A stretch of 64,000 bases of DNA from the NCBI GenBank assembly GCA_024401565.1, contig JAKSKU010000001.1, positions 50,253-114,252 on the forward strand. Reading direction: 5' to 3'. The notes beneath the pieces were generated by a model, which was not told the DNA's origin, did no database searches, and saw nothing but the letters and a program-made list of their open reading frames with translations. The position numbers and the translations under genes were made by a program. This document shows, piece after piece, positions 38,103-46,285 of the stretch. The first letter of the stretch is position 1. Every line of letters starts with the position of its first letter. Source of the stretch: Paludibacteraceae bacterium. GTDB lineage: Bacteria > Bacteroidota > Bacteroidia > Bacteroidales > Paludibacteraceae.

Positions 38103-39416
38103 ATCTTTAAGCGACAATGCCAAAAAGTTCGATTTATAATGTTTCAATGAGGGATTCTTGGAAAAGAAGTCGTTTGCCTTTTTCGACAAGATGTCCAAAT
38201 CAATATTATTCTCCTGGCGTTTTATCTCACAAAAGTCTATCACCTCATCTATCTCATTGACGGCAATCAAATCAATCTCATTTTCTCCAGAACGGTCCCA
38301 ATATCCACCTATTGAAGTATATATCTGCTTTTCCATAAACAACTTATGGAAATAACGTTCCAAAATGATTCCCGAAAATACGGGAAAATCACGTGTCACC
38401 ACATTTTTCAGCAAAGTGATCGATCCTGATTCAATGTAACGTTGGTATTTGTGAACGAAACGGAACCAGAAATAAAGGAAATTGTCCTGAATATAATATC
38501 TTGTTTGCTTACTGTTAGGTTTGGAGAAAATAGGCCGTTTCATCTTAATGATGTCATAGTCTCTATCCAACTTAACCCAATAACCTCCTGTCTCCACATT
38601 TCCCAAATAGGACTCTATTTCACCTCTCGAACAAAGACCTCGAGCTATACATTCAAGAATAGAGAAATAGACGGTGTATTCTTTGCCGAACTCCTCAATA
38701 AGCACATTCTTTCCTTCCTGTAGGAAAAGCGAGTCTTCCTTGAACACCAAATCAAGCATGGTATCTATTGTGAAGCACCTATTCTTCATCATTAGTTCCA
38801 CATACCAGGCAACACCTCCCGTAAGTGCATAAAGAGCAAGCAGATCATCTTTCTCATATTTGGAATAATGATCAGATAGGATTTCTTTCAAGACATTCAC
38901 GCCGAATGGTTTCAATCGAAGAATATTTCCAGCTCTTCCAAAGAGAGGTTCCTTGCTGTTTTCAAAAATCTTATGCATCAGAGCGTTAACCGAACCACTT
39001 ATTAGGAGGTTCATTTTACCCTCCTTATGATGCAAGTCCCAATATTTCTGCATATCACCATACACAGAAGGATTCACTCTCAGGAATTCTTGAAACTCGT
39101 CAATTATCAGATTAAAATGCTGCTCTTTAGATATCAGCAACAGCGACTCAAACAATTTGCCGAACGACGAGAAATCGCCAATCATCAAACCCAACTTCTC
39201 ACGAACTTCTTCAACAAAATCTTTACAAAGCAATGACTCTGATTTACGAGAAACGAAAAAATAGAGCGTTGTCTGGCCTTCACAAGCCTTGAGCAAAAGT
39301 TGCGTCTTGCCAATACGTCTTCTGCCAGTGACTACAGTTATCTGACTCTCTTCGTTTGACATTCTCTCCACTTCAGCGAGAAGTCTCATCTCTTTATCTC
39401 TGTTGTAAAATCTCAT
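38097..39416 (-). CDS. AAA-type ATPase with DUF234-like nuclease C-terminus
   Basis: About 439 residues from MRFYNRDKE at 39416; MCAM three codons earlier is possible. Walker A is GRRRIGKTQLLLKA near 33-46 and a Walker B-like LIIDEFQEFL near 115, as in the archaeal-type ATPase/AAA_14 families. A winged-helix region follows. The C-terminal ~130 residues resemble DUF234, a restriction-endonuclease-like fold, with ENEIDLIAVNEIDEVIDFCEIK giving the D/ExK pair. These proteins are common in anaerobes, copy number varies, and roles in defence or mobile elements have been proposed. The stop codon lies inside a relocated PIN fragment, so the C-terminus may have been altered. Confidence 0.85.
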   Translation of the reverse strand: MRFYNRDKEMRLLAEVERMSNEESQITVVTGRRRIGKTQLLLKACEGQTTLYFFVSRKSESLLCKDFVEEVREKLGLMIGDFSSFGKLFESLLLISKEQHFNLIIDEFQEFLRVNPSVYGDMQKYWDLHHKEGKMNLLISGSVNALMHKIFENSKEPLFGRAGNILRLKPFGVNVLKEILSDHYSKYEKDDLLALYALTGGVAWYVELMMKNRCFTIDTMLDLVFKEDSLFLQEGKNVLIEEFGKEYTVYFSILECIARGLCSRGEIESYLGNVETGGYWVKLDRDYDIIKMKRPIFSKPNSKQTRYYIQDNFLYFWFRFVHKYQRYIESGSITLLKNVVTRDFPVFSGIILERYFHKLFMEKQIYTSIGGYWDRSGENEIDLIAVNEIDEVIDFCEIKRQENNIDLDILSKKANDFFSKNPSLKHYKSNFLALSLKDM

Positions 39417-39514
39417 AGCACACAATTATCGTAACCCACATTACCGTAACCTACGTTACGATATTGCAAATATACAAATTTTCAGCAAATACAATCTTTG
39501 ATAGATTGTTATTT

Positions 39515-39548
39515 AAAAAAGCAGAGACGTGGCAAGCCACGTCTCTGC
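39515..39548 (-). terminator. Terminator of the ftsZ-yqeY end of the dcw operon, GAGACG family
   Basis: GCAGAGACGTGGC (39521-39533) and GCCACGTCTCTGC (39536-39548) form a perfect 13-bp stem with a 2-nt centre. On the minus strand TTTTTT follows. Placed 27 bp after the yqeY stop. Confidence 0.88.
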
Positions 39549-39551
39549 ACA

Positions 39552-39585
39552 AATTTATGCATTATGAATTTTGCATTATGAATTC
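39552..39585. repeat. ATGCATTATGAATT repeat at the yqeY stop
   Basis: Two near-copies of the 14-15-bp unit (39552-39566 and 39567-39580); the stop codon lies in the second. Same placement as 11786-11820. Confidence 0.65.
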
Positions 39586-40028
39586 AACAAAGATTTAACC
39601 TTTGCCGAGATGTCCTTACCGTCTGCCTTACCAGCAAGCTTCTTTGTTGCGACACCCATCACCTTACCCATCTCCTGAGCTGTCTTTGCACCAACCTCAG
39701 CGATGATAGCCTTGATCTCAGCCTCTAGCTCAGCGTCAGACAATTTAGCAGGAAGATACTTCTCGATTACAGAAGCCTCAGCCAACTCGTTCTCTGCCAA
39801 CTCAGGACGATTCTGCTCTGTGAAGATCTGTGCCGACTCCTTACGCTGCTTTACCATCTTCTGAAGGATCTTTAGTGCAGCCTCGTCTGTAAGGTCGCCA
39901 CTTGCTCCCTTAGCTGTCTTTGCCTCAAGAAACTCCTTCTTTACACCGCGCAATGCCTCCAAAGCTACCTTGTCTTTGGCAATCATTGCCTTCTTTATAT
40001 CCTCGCTAATAACATCGAACAATGCCAT
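39576..40028 (-). CDS. GatB/YqeY domain protein
   Basis: About 150 residues starting MALFDVISEDIKKAMIAKDKVALEALRGVK, typical of the YqeY family. The C-terminal half (YLPAKLSDAELEAEIKAIIAEVGAKTAQEMGKVMG) matches the tail domain of the GatB subunit of amidotransferases. YqeY proteins are thought to bind tRNA, but no activity is proven. A start two codons earlier (40034) is possible. It follows ftsZ copy 2 after 26 bp, and in Bacteroidota it often lies directly behind ftsZ, which marks the end of the dcw cluster here. Confidence 0.9.
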   Translation of the reverse strand: MALFDVISEDIKKAMIAKDKVALEALRGVKKEFLEAKTAKGASGDLTDEAALKILQKMVKQRKESAQIFTEQNRPELAENELAEASVIEKYLPAKLSDAELEAEIKAIIAEVGAKTAQEMGKVMGVATKKLAGKADGKDISAKVKSLLNS

Positions 40029-40054
40029 AGTCATTATATTTTTAGTTTTACAAT

Positions 40055-41428
40055 TTAATCTGGTCTGTTTGAGAGATAACTGTTATCTCCCATTTTTATT
40101 TCCTCTCCATCAAGTTTTACCGTGAAAGTAGACATCTGTTCCTGTTTGTGATCAACAGACGTCGCATTGACCTTATTGATTGCAGGAGTCTCATCTATCT
40201 CTTCACCACCGAACACAACTGCAGTCAGTTTTTTCTTTTTCACCGGCTGGTCTCTTTCCTCTGTTGGTCTGAAAGTTGGTGTTTTTTGTACTACAGTACC
40301 ATCGTCCCCAGTATTATTAGTGTCGGTAATGCCCACAAGTACACTCTCTTTATCCTTTACAGTATCAACCTGATTAGTTTTTTGTTTATTTATAATCGGA
40401 GGTTCCGACACCAAAAGACTCTGTATTGAGGGAGGGGCAACCAACGTGTCTTCAGCCAACGACTGGCCAGTAACCACCACGGAGATTTTCAATTTATCAC
40501 CAAGTCCCTCGACCTGACTTGCGCCCCAAATGATTGTGACGTCATCATTGACTTTATTCTGAACCAATTCCATAGTCTCGGAAAGTTCATCAATTGTGAC
40601 CTCCTCATCAGAAAAAGAGTAGTTGACCAACACACTCTTTGCATTGCGTATATCATTATTGACAAGCAACGGCAATGTAAGAGCCTCTCGCATAGCCTGC
40701 ATCGCACGATACTCACCCGAAGCCTCAGAAGAACCAATGACCGCATCTCCAGAATCAGTCATGACGGTGCGGACGTCATTCATATCCACATTGACATATC
40801 CCGATTGTGTGATCATATCAGAAATGCTTTGTGCTGCAGTGGCCAGAACAGAATCTGATTTGGCAAAACCTGACGACAAGCCCATTGAAGTGGCTCCAGG
40901 ATGTCTATCTTTAGAAGATAGTCTGTCGTTAGAAATAATGACAAGCGAATCCACATATTTTCTCATCTCTCTGACACCCTCTTCAGCAATTGCTTTTCTG
41001 ACAGGTCCCTCAAATGAGAAAGGAGTTGTAACGACACCTATAGTAAGAATACCTAGTTCCTTTGCCACTCGGGCCACTATCGGTGCTCCTCCTGTGCCAG
41101 TACCACCACCCAATGTTGCAGTGACAAACACCATTTCGGTGTTTTCCGACAACAAATGTTTGATACTGTTCTCTACTCTCAACATAGCCTCTCTTCCCAC
41201 ATTAGGGTCGGATCCAGCTCCAAGGCCTTTCTCCCCAAGCAGGATACGTTTAGGCACAGACGATCGCCTCAACGCATTTTTGTCTGTGTTCATAAGGATA
41301 AAGTCTACACCCTCTATTCCTTTTTTGCACATGTACGAAACTGCGTTTCCACCACCGCCACCTACGCCTATGACCTTTATGAACGAAGGTACAGTATCTG
41401 GTATATCAAGAGTATCAATCATCGTCAT
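40055..41428 (-). CDS. ftsZ: Cell division protein FtsZ, second copy
   Basis: A tubulin-like GTPase of 457 residues, the downstream member of a tandem pair. N-terminal glycine loop GVGGGGGNA (~21-29), tubulin signature GGGTGTGGAP (~107-116; the first copy has GAAP), and T7 loop NVDMNDVRTV (~213-222) with both catalytic Asp residues. The globular part ends near 322. The linker (~325-435) is Thr/Lys/Asp-rich with no PEP repeat. The tail GDNSYLSNRPD resembles the conserved C-terminal peptide that contacts FtsA in this phylum. It overlaps copy 1 by 14 bp, starting within that gene's Asp codons (ATG at 41428 or 41422). Both copies appear GTPase-competent. Confidence 0.94.
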   Translation of the reverse strand: MTMIDTLDIPDTVPSFIKVIGVGGGGGNAVSYMCKKGIEGVDFILMNTDKNALRRSSVPKRILLGEKGLGAGSDPNVGREAMLRVENSIKHLLSENTEMVFVTATLGGGTGTGGAPIVARVAKELGILTIGVVTTPFSFEGPVRKAIAEEGVREMRKYVDSLVIISNDRLSSKDRHPGATSMGLSSGFAKSDSVLATAAQSISDMITQSGYVNVDMNDVRTVMTDSGDAVIGSSEASGEYRAMQAMREALTLPLLVNNDIRNAKSVLVNYSFSDEEVTIDELSETMELVQNKVNDDVTIIWGASQVEGLGDKLKISVVVTGQSLAEDTLVAPPSIQSLLVSEPPIINKQKTNQVDTVKDKESVLVGITDTNNTGDDGTVVQKTPTFRPTEERDQPVKKKKLTAVVFGGEEIDETPAINKVNATSVDHKQEQMSTFTVKLDGEEIKMGDNSYLSNRPD

Positions 41429-42743
41429 CGTCTATTGAAGAAAAATCTATCTCTTTTGCTACAATCCTAACAGGTGTAGGCTCTGGTTCCGGCTCCGGCT
41501 CTGGTTCTGGTTCCGGTGCCACGTATACAGGCGGTTCCGGTTCTTGTTCTGGCTCCGGCTCTGGTGCCACGTATACAGGTTCTGGCTCCGGTTTTGGAGC
41601 AGAATGTCCCGCGTATATTTTATCAATATCAGCAGCGCTAAAATTAGATACAGGTGCGTTAACCGGAGCGGCAGCATGATTGCCACCAAGATATCTGTCA
41701 GCGCGTGAATCTGTCTGAATCATTCTTTGCTGCTGTTGAGCCATGGCAGTTTCTCCAGTCAAGTCAGAGTCGTGAACGTTCATACCTGTGATAACGACAG
41801 TAACGTTAAGATTCTCACCAAGATCTTCATTTACAGAAGCACCCCAGATCAAGTTCGCGCCATGACCATTAATCTGATCCTGCACATAGCTACAGATATA
41901 TGTTGTCTCTTCGATTGAGACCTCATACTCTGATGAATATGAAATGTTAAGCAATACATTCTGGGCGTTCTCAATGCTATTGTTGATAAGCAACGGAGAG
42001 TCGAGAGCCTTCTTTATGGCCTCTTTAGCTCGATCAGGGCCAGACGCCATAGCCAATCCCATCAACGCGTCGCCAGAATTAGTCATGACGGTACGGACAT
42101 CGTTCATATCCACGTTGACATATCCATCACCGGTAATGATTTCCGCAATACCTTTTGCGGCCATAGCTAAAATCTCATCTCCTTTGGAGAATCCCTCTTT
42201 CAACTTAAGGTCACCATATTGTTCACGGAATCTATCGGTTGAGATCACGACAATCGCGTCGACAGACTCTCTCATTCTCTGCATTCCCTCCAATGCGTTA
42301 AGAAGACGTTTACGACCTTCAAACTTGAATGGAATAGTGATGATACCTACAGTAAGGATTCCCATTTCCTTTGCTGTACGAGCAATCACAGGTGCAGCAC
42401 CAGTTCCCGTACCGCCACCCATAGCAGCAGTGACGAAAACCATCTCAGTGTCGTTTAGCATCTCCTTGATTTTCTCGATGGAGTCCTCAGCAGCCTGACG
42501 GCCCATATTAGGATCATTTCCAGCACCTAGACCTTTTTCACCCAACTGAATATGGAATTCAGGAGGAATAGGACTGCGACGCAACGCCTGACGGTCAGTG
42601 TTGCAGATAACAAAATCCACACCATTGATATGGTTTTCATACATATAGTTGGTAGCATTACCGCCACCTCCTCCGACGCCAAAAACCTTTATAATGTTTT
42701 TTTCTTCTACGTCGTCAATGAAATTAAAGTTTTCTCCTTCCAT
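41415..42743 (-). CDS. ftsZ: Cell division protein FtsZ, first copy, with PEPEP linker
   Basis: 442 residues, directly after ftsA (2-bp gap), so in the standard ftsZ position. Glycine loop GVGGGGGNA (~22-30), tubulin signature GGGTGTGAAP (~109-118), T7 loop NVDMNDVRTV (~210-219). Globular part to ~325. The linker contains a Gln run (~336-339) and a region of alternating Pro and Glu with two VYVAPEPEPE units (~383-424). It ends EIDFSSIDDDDD; no tail resembling the usual C-terminal peptide is visible. The missing peptide could affect binding to FtsA or other membrane tethers. The stop overlaps the start of the second ftsZ. Confidence 0.95.
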   Translation of the reverse strand: MEGENFNFIDDVEEKNIIKVFGVGGGGGNATNYMYENHINGVDFVICNTDRQALRRSPIPPEFHIQLGEKGLGAGNDPNMGRQAAEDSIEKIKEMLNDTEMVFVTAAMGGGTGTGAAPVIARTAKEMGILTVGIITIPFKFEGRKRLLNALEGMQRMRESVDAIVVISTDRFREQYGDLKLKEGFSKGDEILAMAAKGIAEIITGDGYVNVDMNDVRTVMTNSGDALMGLAMASGPDRAKEAIKKALDSPLLINNSIENAQNVLLNISYSSEYEVSIEETTYICSYVQDQINGHGANLIWGASVNEDLGENLNVTVVITGMNVHDSDLTGETAMAQQQQRMIQTDSRADRYLGGNHAAAPVNAPVSNFSAADIDKIYAGHSAPKPEPEPVYVAPEPEPEQEPEPPVYVAPEPEPEPEPEPEPTPVRIVAKEIDFSSIDDDDD

Positions 42744-42745
42744 AC

Positions 42746-44110
42746 TTATTTGAGTTCGGTCTTTTCTACTTGTCCTTCGATCAATCCTTCTGTCCTGATC
42801 CTGAAATCATTGAATAAGGTAGATAAAAATCCACCCTTCTTCTCTTTCTGTTTTGGCTGAGCCAGCTGTTGCTTCTTTCCTATAAAAGTACACGACTCCA
42901 AGCTAGTCGACTCAAGCACACCAAGACAAGCAGCAAATTCGTTCATATCTTTGATCGCTTTCTCTAGTTCACTCTTCTCCATGAAATATGAAGCATATTT
43001 CTCATAGCATTTGTCCACTATAGTACCGACCTCTGTATCGACGCCAAATTCATTCGTGAACTTTTCAGAAATCTTATTTAGACGTGAGGCTCTACCTGTA
43101 AGAATAATCTTTTTGCATTCCGATATGGCGTTCACCTTGCACATCTCGCCAAGCAAATAGCTCATTAGCTGATCCAGACGGGCTTCGATTATCTTTGATA
43201 GCTCTAGCGACTCTACTTTTACATTTGTCCCAGCCATAGAGCATAAAATGTTCTCTTCTACACCGCCAGGATAAGCATAGCCCAACTTTTTCTTTATCTT
43301 TTCGGCTTGTTCTGAAGTCAAGCCACATACTTTCTTGATATCCTTAGTGATTATCTTGCCTCCGACAGGGAGCACCATGACATGACGACGGACATTGTCT
43401 TTATAGATGGCTATTGAAGTAGACGATGCGCCCAAGTCGACCAACACAGCTCCGACCTCTTTATCAGCGTCCGAAAGCATAACGTTAGCCAAAGCGAATG
43501 GAGTCAGCACGTATCCAGCCAAAGTACACTGGCAAAGCGACAACATGTTGATAACGTCCTGCTTGACATCCTTGTTTGCCATCACCATACAATAGCGTCC
43601 CTCAATGTTTGTGGCACGACAACCAACCGGTTCCATTCTGATCTCGTCGTCGATATTATATCCTTGATTGATGAACTCTAATATCTCATCCTTGTCGTTC
43701 TGGACACGATCACGGATTTTTTCCTTAATGGATGTGACTACCGGCACACCAACATATTCATTGTTGAGACGATAGATTTCGCTCTCCTTCTTGCCAAAGA
43801 TACCCGTACCTCCAAGAGCGATATATACACTTTTGATCACAACCTCATTACCTACAATAGCTTCACCAACAGACTCCTTTATCTTGTTGTATATTCTGTT
43901 CTGAAGATTTGTAAGCATTGGTTTAACGACTCCAGCCAACTCGATATGGTTGTCAACCTTTCCATGTTTAACACCTTTAGAGTCAGCTTTCTCCGTAGCA
44001 ATGATATGCGACACCTTGTCGTTGTCAAGCACAACCGCCATCGCACGAATCTTGGATGTGCCCAGGTCAAGCACTACCGCTATTTTGTCCGTCAATTGTG
44101 TATTAGCCAT
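42746..44110 (-). CDS. ftsA: Cell division protein FtsA
   Basis: Actin-like ATPase that ties FtsZ filaments to the membrane. About 454 residues from MANTQLTDK at 44110; the open frame to 44233 overlaps ftsQ and has no FtsA similarity. Phosphate-1 motif VVLDLGTSKIRAM (~12-24), the SHS2/1C domain near 85-165, phosphate-2 VLVDLGASSTSIAIY near 205-219, and the adenosine motif ILTGRASRL near 330. The C-terminal ~60 residues (KKQQLAQPKQKEKKGGFLSTLFNDF) contain a basic amphipathic helix suited to membrane binding, followed by a short tail. Confidence 0.95.
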   Translation of the reverse strand: MANTQLTDKIAVVLDLGTSKIRAMAVVLDNDKVSHIIATEKADSKGVKHGKVDNHIELAGVVKPMLTNLQNRIYNKIKESVGEAIVGNEVVIKSVYIALGGTGIFGKKESEIYRLNNEYVGVPVVTSIKEKIRDRVQNDKDEILEFINQGYNIDDEIRMEPVGCRATNIEGRYCMVMANKDVKQDVINMLSLCQCTLAGYVLTPFALANVMLSDADKEVGAVLVDLGASSTSIAIYKDNVRRHVMVLPVGGKIITKDIKKVCGLTSEQAEKIKKKLGYAYPGGVEENILCSMAGTNVKVESLELSKIIEARLDQLMSYLLGEMCKVNAISECKKIILTGRASRLNKISEKFTNEFGVDTEVGTIVDKCYEKYASYFMEKSELEKAIKDMNEFAACLGVLESTSLESCTFIGKKQQLAQPKQKEKKGGFLSTLFNDFRIRTEGLIEGQVEKTELK

Positions 44111-44166
44111 CGTCACTAAAATTTGTAAGTCATTTACTATATATCGTTCTTGTTCTTTGTTTCTCG

Positions 44167-44904
44167 TCAATCTTTTCTTGTACACACCGCCTGGTTTGCA
44201 TAAGTAAGATCTATCTTTTTGTATTTGTTCCAACCTACTTTTGAAAAACCGCTCTCATAAAGTTTCTTTAATCGAGCCATCTTTATCTCGTAGTCGTCTG
44301 TAGAGCCTAGCACCACTATGTGGCTGCCTACTCTTGGCACAATCTCAACCTTGCCATTGGAGTCGATGTATATCTGCTCCACCAGTGCATTCATAAACTT
44401 GTCGTTGTACACATAGTTGGCAAAATCGTATATTTTCGTCTGGAGATACTTCTCGCTTAATTTCTTCTCGCTTATCAACACAGGCACATAAGCAGAAAAA
44501 GTCGAAGACACTCTCATCATCTTACCTTCGGAATCAAGATACAGATCCTGTTCGGGAGCTTTGATTCTCAATATCGGTTTACGCTGCAAGACATCTATAC
44601 AGAGAAAGCCTCCGGGGCTCTTGTAGCATTGTGCATCCTCCACAAACGGCATCTCCGCAACCTTCTTCTCCATATTATGGAGCTGGATATTCTTATAGCT
44701 TATCCCATGAGGATTAAGATTTGCATTGTTCATGTATTTCACAATATCCAGAGTATTGACAAACTTATAGTCTGCGCTGTCCTTGATATTGATTTTCATA
44801 CCAATGCAGCCCATATTTTCTGCCGTGGACGGCATCCATAGTGCCATAACCGCCACATATACCACCACAACACAAAAACCTATTATCTGGATCTTTTTCC
44901 TCAT
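44167..44904 (-). CDS. ftsQ: Cell division protein FtsQ
   Basis: Bitopic membrane protein of the divisome, linking early and late proteins. 245 residues: short cytoplasmic start, one membrane helix (~6-24), a POTRA-like region (~35-105, with NMEKKVAEMPFVEDAQCYKSPGG) and a beta domain to ~225. The sequence is diverged from E. coli FtsQ, as is usual in Bacteroidota; the position between murC and ftsA makes the call firm. It overlaps murC by 4 bp (ATGA). Confidence 0.9.
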   Translation of the reverse strand: MRKKIQIIGFCVVVVYVAVMALWMPSTAENMGCIGMKINIKDSADYKFVNTLDIVKYMNNANLNPHGISYKNIQLHNMEKKVAEMPFVEDAQCYKSPGGFLCIDVLQRKPILRIKAPEQDLYLDSEGKMMRVSSTFSAYVPVLISEKKLSEKYLQTKIYDFANYVYNDKFMNALVEQIYIDSNGKVEIVPRVGSHIVVLGSTDDYEIKMARLKKLYESGFSKVGWNKYKKIDLTYANQAVCTRKD

Positions 44905-46274
44905 ACCTTCGACAAAAGAATGTTTTTGATCTGAGGAAGCATCAGATTAACATCACCGGCGCCAATAGTAGCCAACACCTCTATATTGTGCGTGCGTACA
45001 TAATCAAGCAGTTCCTCCTTCGATATTAGACGTTTGTCTTTAGCAGTAACCTTATCAAGGATTATCTGGCTTGTCACTCCCTCTATAGGAAGTTCACGTG
45101 CCGGATAGATATCCAACAACAACACTTCGTCAAGCAAAGACAAACTTGCCGCAAACTCATCTGCAAAATCACGCGTGCGAGTATACAAATGAGGCTGGAA
45201 AACTCCCGTCAACTTCTTGTCTGAATAAAGTTTACGCAAGGATTCGATACTTGCCTTGACCTCATTCGGATGGTGAGCATAATCATCTATCAACACAAGA
45301 TTGTCTTTCTTGATATGGAAATCAAAACGTCTTGCCACACCCTGGAAACTTGCGATCGCGTCTCTTATCTCCTGGTGAGACAATCCTTTCATCAACGACA
45401 CCGCGCAAGTAGCTATCGCATTCTCGATATTAATGTAGACAGGGACACCCAAATCCACTCCTTTCAGCACGCCCAATGGGTAGACAACATCAAACGTGAT
45501 CTTACCATTGGCGATCTTTATGTTTTCAGCATGAAAATCACCCTTTTCCACCGAATAAGTGAAAATCTTGACGCCATCCTGCACAACAGGTTTGATAGGA
45601 AGGCCTTCCTTCATGATCAAAGCACCACCAGGTTTGATAAGAGCTACAAACTGCTCAAATCCTTTCAAATACTCCTCGTATGTGCCGTAGATATCAAGAT
45701 GGTCAGCGTCAGTAGCAGTAACCACTGCAATTTGAGGTGCTAAAGTCAAGAAAGAGCGATCAAACTCATCAGCCTCAACAACAACCAAATTGCTCTTGTT
45801 TGAAATATGCAGGTTGCTCACAAAATTCTTCGACAGACCACCCAAGAACGCGTTGCAATCCAAAAATGAATGATGCAAAGTGTGCGCGATCATTGTTGTT
45901 GTGGTAGTCTTGCCATGAGTGCCGGCAACACAAATAGCCTCCTGACTCTTTGTGATTTCGCCAAGCACCTGTGAGCGCTTCATTATCGTGAAATTGTTCT
46001 TCTTAAAGAAAACGTATTCAGTAAGATCTTCTGGAATAGCCGGAGTATATACAACCAAGGTATAGTTTGGATTCTTAAAATCTTCAGGAATGAAGACTGT
46101 GTTATCCTCGAAATGCACCTGAATGCCTTCATTGCGAAGGTTGTCGGCAAGTTCAGACTCTGTCTTATCGTAACCAGCCACTGAATAGCCCTTTGCGTTG
46201 AAATAGCGGGCAATGGCACTCATTCCGATACCACCAATTCCTAAAAAATAGATATTTTTGATCTTATCCAGCAT
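44901..46274 (-). CDS. murC: UDP-N-acetylmuramate-L-alanine ligase
   Basis: Adds L-alanine to UDP-MurNAc, the first step of the peptide stem. 457 residues. N-terminal UDP-binding GIGGIGMSAIARYF (~12-25), ATP loop GTHGKTTTTTM near 117, the central-domain DDYAHHPNEV near 330, and a C-terminal ligase domain. Starts 11 bp after the murG stop. Confidence 0.97.
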   Translation of the reverse strand: MLDKIKNIYFLGIGGIGMSAIARYFNAKGYSVAGYDKTESELADNLRNEGIQVHFEDNTVFIPEDFKNPNYTLVVYTPAIPEDLTEYVFFKKNNFTIMKRSQVLGEITKSQEAICVAGTHGKTTTTTMIAHTLHHSFLDCNAFLGGLSKNFVSNLHISNKSNLVVVEADEFDRSFLTLAPQIAVVTATDADHLDIYGTYEEYLKGFEQFVALIKPGGALIMKEGLPIKPVVQDGVKIFTYSVEKGDFHAENIKIANGKITFDVVYPLGVLKGVDLGVPVYINIENAIATCAVSLMKGLSHQEIRDAIASFQGVARRFDFHIKKDNLVLIDDYAHHPNEVKASIESLRKLYSDKKLTGVFQPHLYTRTRDFADEFAASLSLLDEVLLLDIYPARELPIEGVTSQIILDKVTAKDKRLISKEELLDYVRTHNIEVLATIGAGDVNLMLPQIKNILLSKV

Positions 46275-46285
46275 TTTCCTAATAT

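Noticed and set aside
40623-41438. A 271-codon plus-strand frame opposite the second ftsZ
   Set aside because: Antisense to a motif-complete FtsZ; the Ser/Pro-rich product is a by-product of the coding strand.
41459-41689. A repetitive minus-strand frame rich in Arg, Asn and Gln within the first ftsZ
   Set aside because: It is the PEPEP-coding repeat read in another frame.
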